Source of the DNA: Gammaproteobacteria bacterium
GTDB taxonomy: Bacteria; Pseudomonadota; Gammaproteobacteria; HK1
Reading direction: 5' to 3'
Assembly (NCBI GenBank): GCA_022822245.1
Contig: JAJECB010000411.1
Coordinates: 1 to 23,281 of the forward strand
Length of the DNA: 23,281 nucleotides
Part shown: in pieces, positions 1-7,636 of the stretch
How positions within the stretch are numbered: the stretch's first letter is position 1
How the letters are laid out: every line of letters starts with the position of its first letter
Translations under genes and position numbers: made by a program
Notes under the pieces: model-generated
Database searches by the model: none
What the model was told of the DNA's origin: nothing
The model's input: the letters and a program-made list of their open reading frames with translations, nothing else

Positions 1-114
1 GGGCCCGCCCTCGTCGTCGAGCGCCAGACCACCACGGTCGTGACCCCGGGGGCCCGGTTCGGCGTCGACCCGTTCGGGAACCTGCGGATCGACCTCGACG
101 GAGACGGGCGATGA
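1..114 (+). CDS. HyuA-like hydantoinase/oxoprolinase subunit A, C-terminal end only
   Basis: The frame is open from base 1 and stops with TGA at 112-114, giving the last 37 residues of a gene that starts outside the window. The tail GPALVVERQTTTVV followed by a Pro-Gly and GNLRIDLD matches the usual C-terminal end of HyuA/oxoprolinase A proteins, the ATP-dependent subunit that acts on 5-membered cyclic amides. The stop overlaps the start of the next gene by four bases (ATGA), which implies translational coupling and fits the standard hyuA-hyuB pair. Only the end is visible, so the substrate (N-methylhydantoin, 5-oxoproline or another) cannot be inferred. Confidence 0.8.
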   Translation, partial: GPALVVERQTTTVVTPGARFGVDPFGNLRIDLDGDGR

Positions 115-1787
115 CGGCGAGCGAGAGGCGAGGAGGGAAGGCGAAAGCGAGGGCGGATGCCAGGCCCGACGCGCGGGCGGACGGGTTCTCGCCGGGCGAC
201 ATCGAGGTCGTCTGGAGCCGGCTCCTCTCGATCATGGACGAGGCGGCGGCGACCATGATCCGCACCGCCTACTCCATCACCATCCGCGAATCGAAGGACC
301 TCGCGGTGGTGGTGTTCGACCGGGAGGGGCGCGCGCTCGCGGAATCGGCCATCGCGAGCCCGTCGTTCATCGGCACCCTGCCGCGGACCCTCGACGCGTT
401 CCTCGCCGAGTACCCGGCGGCGGACTGGCGCGAGGGGGACCTCGTCATCACCAACGACCCGTGGATCGGATCCGGGCACCTCCAGGACATCACCATGGCG
501 GCCCCGATCCTCGCCGGCCGCACCCTCGTCGGGTTCGTCGCGATCTCGGCCCACGGGCCGGACATCGGCGGTACGCTCTACTCGGCCCTCAGCCGCGAGA
601 TCTTCGAGGAGGGGCTCCGGATCCCGGTTACCCGCTACGCCCGGCGCGGACGCCGCGACCCCCTCGTCCAGCGCTTCATCACGAGCAACGTCCGCGTACC
701 CGACAAGGTCATCGGGGATCTCGAAGGGATGGCCGCCTGCTGCCGGCGGGCGAGCCGGCAGGTCGTCGAGCTCGCCGGCGAGTACGGCGAGGAGCGCTAC
801 GAGCGGATCGCGGGCGAGATCGTGTCCCGTTCGACGCGCGCCGTCCGGACGGCCATCGAGGCGGCGCCCCGGGGCACCTGGACCAGCGAGGTGACCGCGG
901 CCGGCTTCGATGCGGAGCTCGCGATCCGGTGCCGCATCACCCTCGACGGCGAAGGGGTGGCGGTCGACTACGAGGGCACCGCGCCAGCGCAGCCGCTTGG
1001 CATCAATGTCCCGTACTGCTACACGTATGCCCACACCGTCTATCCCCTGAAGTGCGTCTTCGGGCCGTCCATCCCGAACAACCACGGGACGACGGCCCCC
1101 TTCACCGTCGCGGCGCCGGAGGGCTCGATCCTCAATCCGGCCTTTCCGGCCGCGGTGAGCGCCCGGCACCTCACCGGGCAGTTCCTGAGCGCGGCGGTGC
1201 TCCTCGCCCTCGCCGAAGCGCTGCCGGAGCGGGTGATCGCGGAGAGCGGCGTGCCGCGGCCCCAGGTCGTCTTCAGCGGCGCGAACGCGCCCGGGGCACG
1301 CTTCGTCGAGCACATCTTCGTCTCGAGCGGAGTCGGGGCGGGGAGCGGCAACGACGGGCCGCACGCCCTCTGCTATCCGACCAACACCTCCAACACCCCG
1401 GTCGAGATCATGGAGTCGCTGACCCCGCTCGTCGTCGAACGCAAGGAGATCCGGGACGGGAGCGGCGGGGCGGGCGCGCGGCGGGGCGGTTGCGGCCAGG
1501 TATTCGTGGTGCGGAACGCGGGCGAGACCCCGATCCGCCTCTCCGTGCTCGCGGATCTCACCCACCGGGGCGCCCGGGGTCTCGCGGGCGGCGAGGACGG
1601 CGCCCCCGCCGCCTTCGCCGTCGACGGCCGCCCCATCGCCGACAAGGCGGTGCTCGACCTCCCGCCCGGCTCCATCCTCCGGATCGACGCGGCGGGGGGC
1701 GGCGGCTTCGGCCCCCTCGCCGAGCGCCCCGCCCCCCTCATCGCCGCCGACCGCGAAGGCGAGTACCTCCCGGGCAACGAGCGCTGA
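111..1787 (+). CDS. HyuB-like hydantoinase/oxoprolinase subunit B
   Basis: This 558-residue protein belongs to the N-methylhydantoinase B / 5-oxoprolinase C-terminal family, whose members work with HyuA in ATP-dependent opening of hydantoin-like or oxoproline rings in the cytoplasm. Family hallmarks are visible: NDPWIGSGHLQDITM near residue 117, the SAHGPDIGG segment, EIFEEGLRIP, TSNVRVPDKVIGDLEG, and a Gly-rich C-terminal AAGGGGFG. The length is normal for the family. The ATG start overlaps the upstream hyuA stop. The first 25 or so residues are rich in Arg, Ala and Lys and look like a non-conserved extension. HyuAB pairs are often mis-assigned to one substrate; the oxygenases and amino-acid permeases downstream suggest catabolism of an N-containing compound, which is inference. 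Confidence 0.88.
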   Translation: MTASERRGGKAKARADARPDARADGFSPGDIEVVWSRLLSIMDEAAATMIRTAYSITIRESKDLAVVVFDREGRALAESAIASPSFIGTLPRTLDAFLAEYPAADWREGDLVITNDPWIGSGHLQDITMAAPILAGRTLVGFVAISAHGPDIGGTLYSALSREIFEEGLRIPVTRYARRGRRDPLVQRFITSNVRVPDKVIGDLEGMAACCRRASRQVVELAGEYGEERYERIAGEIVSRSTRAVRTAIEAAPRGTWTSEVTAAGFDAELAIRCRITLDGEGVAVDYEGTAPAQPLGINVPYCYTYAHTVYPLKCVFGPSIPNNHGTTAPFTVAAPEGSILNPAFPAAVSARHLTGQFLSAAVLLALAEALPERVIAESGVPRPQVVFSGANAPGARFVEHIFVSSGVGAGSGNDGPHALCYPTNTSNTPVEIMESLTPLVVERKEIRDGSGGAGARRGGCGQVFVVRNAGETPIRLSVLADLTHRGARGLAGGEDGAPAAFAVDGRPIADKAVLDLPPGSILRIDAAGGGGFGPLAERPAPLIAADREGEYLPGNER

Positions 1788-1796
1788 AGCGACCCC

Positions 1797-1818
1797 CCGG
1801 CGCGTTCGTATGCGCCGG
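1797..1818. terminator. Hairpin between convergent genes
   Basis: CCGGCGC (1797-1803) and GCGCCGG (1812-1818) pair perfectly around an 8-base loop. It lies ten bases after the hyuB stop and before the convergent TPR gene. There is no clear U-tract, so it is a terminator-like hairpin rather than a proven intrinsic terminator. Confidence 0.4.
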
Positions 1819-1859
1819 TGGCCGAGGCCGGTTCGGCGAAACGGAGCGAGGGCCGGCGG

Positions 1860-3539
1860 TCAGGCGGCGTGGGTCAGGCGGCAGAAGCAGGAAGAGCGGA
1901 TCGGGACGTCGGTGCGGGCGAGGGCTCGTTCGAGGCGCGGCTCGATGAGATCCGCCTCGGCGTCCCGGCCCTGGCGCCGGAGGCACTCGTGGAGGCCGTG
2001 GAGGCTCCAGATGTTGTCGGGATGGCGGCGCGCCCGGATGATGCGCTCGTCGAACCCGAGATCCTCGCGATAGACGGCTTCGGCCTCGGCGACCCTGCCC
2101 TGCTCGAGGAGCAGGGCGCCGAGCGCATGCCGCACGGGCTGCATCCAGCCCCACGGCTCGTCGTAGGGGAGGTCGTCCTCCAGCCGTATCGCCTTCCGGA
2201 GGTGGTCGAAGGCGTCGTCGTGGCGGCCCTTCCGGTACTCGATTTCGCCGTCGAGCATTGCCGACGCGATCTCGAACACGTCGAGCCACACGTTGTTGAA
2301 CAGGGTGCGGGTCGGCGGGACCCGCGACACGGCGGCAGCGAAGCGCTCCTTCTCCCCCTCGGCCGCGGCGACGTCACCGAGGGCCGCGTGGGCCACGGTC
2401 TTCGCATAGTGCGAGACCGCGGTGGTGACGAGATAGAGGTCCGGGTCCGGGGGCAGCGGCTCGTCGAGGATCTCCCGCCAGCGCCCGAAGCGGATGAGCG
2501 CGTGGAGCTTGAGGCCGTAGTAGCCCTCCAGCATGTCCGCCATGGGGGGGCTCTCGATCCGGATGAGCGCCTCCGGGACGGTGGCCTCGAATTCCTCCAC
2601 CGCCTCCATCGCGGCACGGTAGTGACCCAGGAACAGGGCGCCGTAGAGCTTGAAGTGGAGGTCGTGGATGCGCGCGTAGGAATAGAGGTTGAGGGCCCCG
2701 TAGCGCTCGAAGTACTTGCGGTTGCGCGCAATGGCGGCGGAGTTCCGGGAGACGACCTCGTGGTAGCGCCCGCACTGGAAGTCGACGTGCGTCGGCATGT
2801 GGTGGAGGTGCCCGCAATCTCGCGAGAGCGCGAAGAGCTCGTCCCCGGCGCGAAGCGCCGCCTCCGGGGTCGGGGACATCTCCATCAAGTGGATGTAGTA
2901 GTGGAGCATCCCGGCGTGGGCCGGCCGCCCCGCCGCTTCCCTCTCCGCCATCGCCCGCTCGAGCACGTCCCGGACCTCGCGCGTCGAGGCGCCGGCCCGA
3001 GGCTCACCGGTCTCGAGATCCCAGAGCTTCCAGGGGGTGCGCGACATGAGGGCGTCGGCGAGGAGGGTGCAGACGTCCGGATCGCCCGGAAACTCGCGGT
3101 GGACCCCGCGCATGGCGTCCGCGTAGGCCTCCGTCCAGACCGTGAAGTCGGTGGGCTCGCGGTCCGAGGGGCAGCGGACCGCCATCGCCTCCACGAGCGC
3201 CCGTTCCACCCCGGTCGCCCGGTCGCGAAGGGAGAGCGCCCGCCGGGCCGCGGCATGGGTCACCTCGAGCCGCTTCGGCCGCTCGGTCCCGTCGAGCTGC
3301 TCCCACTGGCGGTTGTAGTAGGGGCCCGCCGCGTAGGCGACGCCCCAGTGCGCCATGGCGCAGTCGGGATCCGACTCGGCGGCGCGGCGAAAGCAGCGCA
3401 GCGACTCCTCGAGGTTGAAGCCGTAGGCCCACGCGAGGCCGTGGTCGAACCACGCCTGCGCGTCGGCCGAGCCGGTCGAGATCGGGCGGGAATACGCCCC
3501 GGTATCGAAGTAGTCGTCCAGCGTTCCCAGCGTGTCCAT
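1860..3539 (-). CDS. Tetratricopeptide-repeat protein
   Basis: This 559-residue protein starts at the ATG of MDTLGTLDDYF. A GGGAG ribosome site lies about ten bases upstream, and the longer frame that continues upstream only shadows the neighbouring gene. Near residues 25-60 a TPR-like unit is clear (WFDHGLAWAYGFNLEESLRC, then CAMAHWGVAYA). Further helical hairpins follow, including GALLLEQGRVAEAEAVYRED near the C-terminus. A His-rich segment (CGHLHHMPTHVDFQCGRYHE) lies mid-protein. No signal peptide or catalytic domain is evident. It is similar in style to long uncharacterised bacterial TPR proteins and possibly TTC38-like. It is the last gene of the leftward Rieske/desaturase group, 68 bases after the oxygenase, so it may act as a scaffold or assembly factor. 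That role is inference. Confidence 0.75.
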   Translation of the reverse strand: MDTLGTLDDYFDTGAYSRPISTGSADAQAWFDHGLAWAYGFNLEESLRCFRRAAESDPDCAMAHWGVAYAAGPYYNRQWEQLDGTERPKRLEVTHAAARRALSLRDRATGVERALVEAMAVRCPSDREPTDFTVWTEAYADAMRGVHREFPGDPDVCTLLADALMSRTPWKLWDLETGEPRAGASTREVRDVLERAMAEREAAGRPAHAGMLHYYIHLMEMSPTPEAALRAGDELFALSRDCGHLHHMPTHVDFQCGRYHEVVSRNSAAIARNRKYFERYGALNLYSYARIHDLHFKLYGALFLGHYRAAMEAVEEFEATVPEALIRIESPPMADMLEGYYGLKLHALIRFGRWREILDEPLPPDPDLYLVTTAVSHYAKTVAHAALGDVAAAEGEKERFAAAVSRVPPTRTLFNNVWLDVFEIASAMLDGEIEYRKGRHDDAFDHLRKAIRLEDDLPYDEPWGWMQPVRHALGALLLEQGRVAEAEAVYREDLGFDERIIRARRHPDNIWSLHGLHECLRRQGRDAEADLIEPRLERALARTDVPIRSSCFCRLTHAA

Positions 3540-3607
3540 CGTGCCGTCGCTCCCGGTGCGGTCGGCCCCGTCCGGTCGAGGGCGCGAGCCCGCCCGCCGC
3601 GTTTCCC

Positions 3608-4837
3608 TCAGCGGAGCCGATCCACCAGCCAGGTCTGGAAGTAGCGCACTCCCGCCTCCCACACCGGGGAGAACTTCACGTCGTCCGCCACCGGCGACGC
3701 GCGGGCGGCCTGCTGCAGCTCCATGCAGCGGTGGTCCTGGGGGCGAATGCCGCGCTGGTCGTCCCTGGAACGGGTGGGTCCGATCCAGCGATCGAGCGCG
3801 GCGCCGCGCGCCGCTTCGTGCTCGGGACCGGTCGCCGCGTCGGGGGCGAAGTACCAGGCCATCTCCGCCCGGGTCACGCCGGGCGCGACCGGGGTATAGA
3901 TGCCGGGCACGTACGCGCTCGGGCCGAGGGTCAGGGTGGTGTTGGGAAGGACGGCGTTGGCCATGCCGTGCTTCTGCGCCACCCCGGCGACGCTCGGCAG
4001 GGGCGGCAGGGTGCTGCCGTCCGCCGCGGTGTCGAGGCTTCGTTCCGGGCGGCGCGCGGTCGCCTTGAGGATCATGGTGCTGCCGTCCGCCACGGTTTCG
4101 GTGTACGGCTCGCCGGTCTCGAGATCGACCTCGTCCGACATGCGCTCGAAGATCCCTTCGTGAACCCAGACGTGGTGGTAGACCTCCCAGTTGTCCATCA
4201 CGAGCTTCCAGTTCGCGTTGAACTCCCAGCTCGTCCGGTAGCCGCACCGGAGCGCGTCCATGTCGAGGTGGGAGAACCCCGCCGCCATCGGCGCGACGTA
4301 CTCTTCGAGCGGCGGTGCATTGTCGGCGAGGTTGACGAAGATCACGTGGTTCCACACCCCGCAGCGAACCGGCACGAGCCCGTTCGCGGCGGAATCGACC
4401 GGCTGGCGTTCCGATTTCGCGGTGCCGTCCCAGAAGGGGGTCGCGAGGAGCGCGCCGTCGAGCCCGTAGGTCCAGGCGTGGTAGGGACACTGGAGCTGCT
4501 TCAGACCCCGGCACGGCTCGGTCAGCACGATGGTGGCGCGGTGCCGGCACACGTTGTGGAACGCGCGGACCGTGCCCGACCCGTCGCGAAGGACGACGAT
4601 CGGCACCCCCGCCACCGACACCGGGACCGCGTCGCCGGGCGCCGGCACGTCCGCGTCGAAGGCGACCCCGGTCCAGGTCCGGGGGAAGAGGCAGCGCTGC
4701 TCGAGCGCGAAGAAGCCCTCGCTCGTGTAGACGCTCGCCGGCAAGCCGCGGGCCTCGGCGAGCGACGGACGCTTCAGCGCGGCAATCGCCGCGTCATCCA
4801 GGAAATCGTCCAGCATCGGGGAACCGTCGGGAGTCAT
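3608..4837 (-). CDS. Rieske non-heme iron oxygenase, alpha subunit
   Basis: This 409-residue protein has the two-part layout of ring-hydroxylating or demethylating Rieske oxygenases. The N-terminal [2Fe-2S] domain carries C97-x-H99 and C117-x2-H120 with 17 residues between the pairs. The catalytic domain has the mononuclear iron motif with D215, H221 and H226 (MDNWEVYHHVWVH). The ATG at 4837 is chosen because GGAGGTGG lies just upstream; the open frame extends further but has no family features. Length and architecture resemble one-component alpha subunits such as betaine- or carnitine-type demethylases as well as aromatic dioxygenases, so the substrate is open. The ferredoxin encoded upstream (5073-5441) is a plausible electron donor, and a reductase is not seen in the window. 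Confidence 0.88.
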   Translation of the reverse strand: MTPDGSPMLDDFLDDAAIAALKRPSLAEARGLPASVYTSEGFFALEQRCLFPRTWTGVAFDADVPAPGDAVPVSVAGVPIVVLRDGSGTVRAFHNVCRHRATIVLTEPCRGLKQLQCPYHAWTYGLDGALLATPFWDGTAKSERQPVDSAANGLVPVRCGVWNHVIFVNLADNAPPLEEYVAPMAAGFSHLDMDALRCGYRTSWEFNANWKLVMDNWEVYHHVWVHEGIFERMSDEVDLETGEPYTETVADGSTMILKATARRPERSLDTAADGSTLPPLPSVAGVAQKHGMANAVLPNTTLTLGPSAYVPGIYTPVAPGVTRAEMAWYFAPDAATGPEHEAARGAALDRWIGPTRSRDDQRGIRPQDHRCMELQQAARASPVADDVKFSPVWEAGVRYFQTWLVDRLR

Positions 4838-4980
4838 GCCACCTCCGGGGTACTGTGCCGTGGCGCTTGTCCGTGCCGCAATCGCGAGCATGGTACAAGA
4901 CTGCCCATGCGTCATTCCCTGTCCTGACCGCGCACAAGGATCAGGCTGTGACCGCCGCCGCTCCAGGATCTCGGCCTCCT

Positions 4981-5035
4981 GGGATCGCGGGCATCCTGCC
5001 CGTGCGTGCAGGGCGGACTGGAAGCCCGCGATCCC
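4981..5035. repeat. REP-like palindromic element
   Basis: GGGATCGCGGGC (4981-4992) and GCCCGCGATCCC (5024-5035) form a perfect 12-base inverted repeat around a GC-rich centre. The arms, with CATCCTGCCCG next to the left one, resemble REP-type intergenic palindromes common in GC-rich genomes. It lies in the 231-base gap between ferredoxin and oxygenase genes of one transcription unit, so it could attenuate or stabilise the mRNA. I saw no second copy in the window. Confidence 0.55.
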
Positions 5036-5072
5036 GGGAAGCGGGCGCCCCTGACCTGCGTCCCGTACGCAA

Positions 5073-5441
5073 TCAGGCTCCCGTCTCCTCGGTGGCAGCC
5101 GACTGCGCCTGCGAGTGGCCCCGCCCGACGCGCAGCTCCACCATGCCGGCGCGCGCCCGCGCCTCGACGACACGGAGCGGGCGGGTCGCCGGCGCTCCCT
5201 TCGGCTCGCCGGTGCGGATGTCGAAACAGCCCTGGTGCAGCGGACACTCGATGAGGTGGCGGTCGAAGTAGCCGTCGCGAAGGAGCGCTCCCTGGTGGGT
5301 GCAGTACGCGAGCGAGGCGTAGAGCCCGTCCGGCGCGTCGTAGACGACGTAGTCCCGGCCGGCGGCGCGGACCAGGGTCACCCCGTTCCGCTCGACCTCG
5401 TCGACGGGGAGCACCGCCACCCACGCGGGTCCCTCGCTCAT
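5073..5441 (-). CDS. Rieske-type [2Fe-2S] ferredoxin
   Basis: This 122-residue protein is the size of the small soluble Rieske ferredoxins that pass electrons to oxygenases. The cluster ligands are C47-x-H49 (YCTHQGALL) and C66-x2-H69 (CPLHQGCFD), followed by the usual GEP and P-L-R-V-V strand. The ATG at 5441 overlaps the stop of the upstream desaturase gene by four bases (ATGA), so the two are translationally coupled. This overlap points to the desaturase as its direct redox partner, while the Rieske oxygenase downstream is a second candidate. The C-terminal ten or so residues (AQSAATEETGA) look unstructured. The start is well supported; the partner assignment is inference. Confidence 0.88.
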   Translation of the reverse strand: MSEGPAWVAVLPVDEVERNGVTLVRAAGRDYVVYDAPDGLYASLAYCTHQGALLRDGYFDRHLIECPLHQGCFDIRTGEPKGAPATRPLRVVEARARAGMVELRVGRGHSQAQSAATEETGA

Positions 5442-6409
5442 CGGGCGGGGTGGAGCGGCGCGTCGGCGCGCGGCTTGAGCCCAAGGATCTGGGCGAGCAT
5501 GTCCCGGTGCGCCCCGAGGTAACCGCCGCGCTCGATCGGGAGGTCGCCCGCGAGCATCGCGTGAAGGCGCGGCAGCGCGTGGTACGGAACGCTCGACGCG
5601 TAGTGGTGCTCGGCGTGGAAGTTCATGTTCCAGCAGAGCCACCCGAGCGGCCGCCACACGAGGTTCGTGCGGGTGTTGCGCCGCATGTCCGCGACGAGCG
5701 GCATGCCGACATGCTCGGTCATCCGGATCGCACGCATGACCGGCTCGCCGAGCAGGACCGGAACGAACCACAGCCATAGCGGCGTCCACCATTCGAACCA
5801 CACCATCGCGGTCGCCACCGTCGCGTAGCCGGCGAGCATCCACCGGGCCTCCCGGAAGATCGCGCCGTGCTCGACCTCCGGGATGAACGCGCGATCGCTC
5901 TCGTTGAGGCGACCGAGGGCGTGGCGCGTGATCTCCTTTCCCTTCGCCCACCAGTAGGGGGCCGACGAGAGGTAGGCGAGGTACCCCCAGAGCGACTTCG
6001 GCAGGGGGATGAGCTCCGGGTCCCGCCCATCGAGCTGGGTCCAGGTGTGGTGGTCGCAGTGCTCGTAGCGGAAGAACCGGGGCGCGAGCATGATGACGAA
6101 CCCGCACGCGGCCCCCACCACGTCGTTGAGGCGGCGGGTACGGAACGCGGTGTAGTGCGTGCACTTGTGCTGGAGGGAGAAGTGGTGCACGAGGACCACG
6201 CCGTGAACGAACATCGCGGGCAGCAGCCACGGCCCGTCGAGCGCGAGCCACACCAGGGTGCCGCTCGCGAGGACGGTCGCGGTCCAGAGCGCGAGGTGCA
6301 AGAGCGGGAGGGCATCGGAGCGCCGCATCAGCCCGCGGAGCTCCTCGCGGCTCAGCCGGCCCTCGGCCACCGCCTGCGAGATCGGAGTGGTTACCACGGA
6401 TGTGCTCAT
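5438..6409 (-). CDS. Membrane fatty-acid-desaturase-family di-iron enzyme
   Basis: This 323-residue integral membrane protein has the three histidine boxes of the FA_desaturase superfamily: H81-KCT-H85, H117-CD-HH (117-121) and H265-AE-HH (265-269). Hydrophobic segments lie around residues 38-80, 98-112 and 196-222. Members use a di-iron centre and O2 to desaturate or hydroxylate acyl chains or other hydrophobic substrates. The chosen ATG (6409) begins MSTSVVTTPISQ; the longer in-frame extension is low-complexity. Its stop overlaps the ferredoxin start. It resembles the second desaturase at 13123-14010 (shared RFFR, FREAR/VREAR, MPLVADM/CPMTPDM and NMxxHAEHH segments), so the two are paralogues. 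It leads the leftward operon. The true substrate need not be a fatty acid. Confidence 0.85.
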   Translation of the reverse strand: MSTSVVTTPISQAVAEGRLSREELRGLMRRSDALPLLHLALWTATVLASGTLVWLALDGPWLLPAMFVHGVVLVHHFSLQHKCTHYTAFRTRRLNDVVGAACGFVIMLAPRFFRYEHCDHHTWTQLDGRDPELIPLPKSLWGYLAYLSSAPYWWAKGKEITRHALGRLNESDRAFIPEVEHGAIFREARWMLAGYATVATAMVWFEWWTPLWLWFVPVLLGEPVMRAIRMTEHVGMPLVADMRRNTRTNLVWRPLGWLCWNMNFHAEHHYASSVPYHALPRLHAMLAGDLPIERGGYLGAHRDMLAQILGLKPRADAPLHPAR

Positions 6410-6707
6410 GGGCTTTGCGTCGCTCGGGCGCAGCCGAGGCCCGCCGCCGCTCTCCGACTCGCGGCAGAGCCTCGCGACCATCTTACCCCCGGCGACTCCC
6501 TTGATTCAGTGGGCCGAGAAATGTCAAGATGTAATAATGTAAATAAATCCAAAAGAAGCAGAGTATGAAAGCGAAGGTGGAACCAACCATCCATTCGCTG
6601 GTCCTGACGTTCAGACGCGTTCCGGACGCAAATGGACCTCAGCTCCTCGGGGTCGGACCGACACGGCCGGAGCTGGAGAAGCAAACCGACTCTCTTCGAG
6701 AGGGCAG
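6410..6707. promoter_or_regulatory. Divergent intergenic region with an AT-rich island
   Basis: This 298-base gap separates the leftward desaturase operon from the rightward toxin-antitoxin operon and holds no credible gene. Roughly 6520-6575 is strikingly AT-rich for this sequence (GTAATAATGTAAATAAATCC and flanks) and is the likely site of promoters for both directions. On the minus strand a TTGACA hexamer (6527-6522) faces the desaturase gene, but no good -10 lies 15-18 bases away, so exact start points are not assigned. Confidence 0.4.
6690..6702. promoter_or_regulatory. Short dyad over the VapB-like gene ribosome site
   Basis: CTCTC-TTC-GAGAG is a perfect 5-base dyad ending six bases before the antitoxin ATG, and its right arm is part of the AGAGGG ribosome site. 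It could be an operator for antitoxin autoregulation or a hairpin that hides the ribosome site. Short dyads occur by chance, so confidence is low. Confidence 0.3.
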
Positions 6708-7049
6708 ATGAGAAAGCGAGCGCGCGCGCCTTCCGGTGGCCCGGTCTCGGAGCCCGAGCCCATCAAGCGGTTGAGCATCATTCTTCCCGAGAGCCTGCAC
6801 ACACGTTTCAGAACCGCCTGCAGCGCCACGAACCGGAAGATGATCACCGAGATCCGCCGGTTCGTGACCCAACGCACCGAAGAGCTGGAAGACGAGGCGG
6901 GTCTCGTCGATCGACGGTGGAGCACGCACCTGTCGAAGCGCGCACAGCGACGGCTGCAGGCGCTCGACCGCGCATCGGGCTGCAACCATCCCACCGGGGA
7001 CATCGAAGAAATGCTGGCCGACATCGCACGCGGACGTGATCTTCGTTGA
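6708..7049 (+). CDS. Ribbon-helix-helix antitoxin (VapB-type)
   Basis: This 113-residue protein precedes and overlaps a PIN-domain toxin by 14 bases, the standard layout of a type II antitoxin. Residues 20-56 (IKRLSIILPESLHTRF and on) fit a ribbon-helix-helix DNA-binding fold: a short beta strand with alternating hydrophobics, then two helices. The C-terminal tail, IEEMLADIARGRDLR, is the type of segment that wraps and blocks PIN toxins in VapB proteins. An AGAGGG ribosome site lies just before the ATG. It should bind its own promoter region and neutralise the downstream nuclease. The first 18 residues are a basic, Pro-rich extension, so a later start is possible but no better site is visible. 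Confidence 0.72.
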   Translation: MRKRARAPSGGPVSEPEPIKRLSIILPESLHTRFRTACSATNRKMITEIRRFVTQRTEELEDEAGLVDRRWSTHLSKRAQRRLQALDRASGCNHPTGDIEEMLADIARGRDLR

Positions 7050-7425
7050 TTCCAACGTCCCGATGTACCTCGTCGGGTCCACCCACCCGAACCGGGAGCG
7101 GCTGGAAGACTTCTTGCGCTACCAACCCGAAGAGGACTACGTCACCAGCGCAGAGGTCTATCAGGAAATTCTGCACCGGTTCGTTGCGATCGACCGCCGT
7201 CAAGCGATCACGGACGCCTTCATGCTGCTCGATGATCTGGTCATTTCCGTTTTCCCGGTGCAGCGAAGCGACGTCGATACGGCACGCGAGATCGCCATCG
7301 ATCAACCGGAACTGTCGGCGCGCGACTGCCTGCACCTTGCGGTCATGCAGGCAAACGGAGTGGATCGAATCCTGACCTTCGACAGCGGATTCTCCGGTCG
7401 GGCGGGCATTACACGCTTGCCGTGA
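7036..7425 (+). CDS. PIN-domain toxin ribonuclease (VapC-type)
   Basis: This 129-residue protein starts at GTG 7036, inside the end of the antitoxin gene. The PIN acidic residues are present: D5 in IFVDSNVPMY, E40/E44 in the SAEVYQEIL helix, D97 in SARDCLHLAV, and D116 in ILTFDSGF. These bind Mg or Mn and cut RNA; related VapC toxins cleave tRNA or rRNA. Length is normal and the frame is intact, so the toxin is probably active and held by the antitoxin encoded just upstream. The module sits between two oxygenase operons as an isolated cassette. The RNA target cannot be predicted. Confidence 0.85.
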   Translation: MIFVDSNVPMYLVGSTHPNRERLEDFLRYQPEEDYVTSAEVYQEILHRFVAIDRRQAITDAFMLLDDLVISVFPVQRSDVDTAREIAIDQPELSARDCLHLAVMQANGVDRILTFDSGFSGRAGITRLP

Positions 7426-7583
7426 CCACCCGAAGCGGTCCGGGGGAGTCCGTACGGCGCAGCGGTTGGAGAGTTGGTCCGAAGAGCGGTGGTGCACGCC
7501 GTGGCCAGGGTCCGGTTGATCTTCCCGAATGAGGACCGCGACCGTTTGGATGCTCCTGTCCACTGACGAAGTCCGCGGCCGCC

Positions 7584-7611
7584 TTGCCTCGATTGAAATC
7601 GGTGAGATACT
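7584..7611 (+). promoter_or_regulatory. Candidate sigma-70-type promoter for the second Rieske oxygenase
   Basis: TTGCCT (7584-7589) and GATACT (7606-7611) are spaced by 16 bases and lie about 25 bases before the ATG at 7637. Each hexamer matches the consensus at four positions. The rest of the 211-base gap after the toxin gene (7426-7636) shows nothing else I can support. Confidence 0.35.
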
Positions 7612-7636
7612 GCGGCGCACGCACTGACTGCGGAAC

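Noticed and set aside
1818..3644. A 608-residue open frame on the plus strand
   Set aside because: It is antisense to the TPR gene, whose motifs, start and ribosome site are well supported; no family features are present on this strand.
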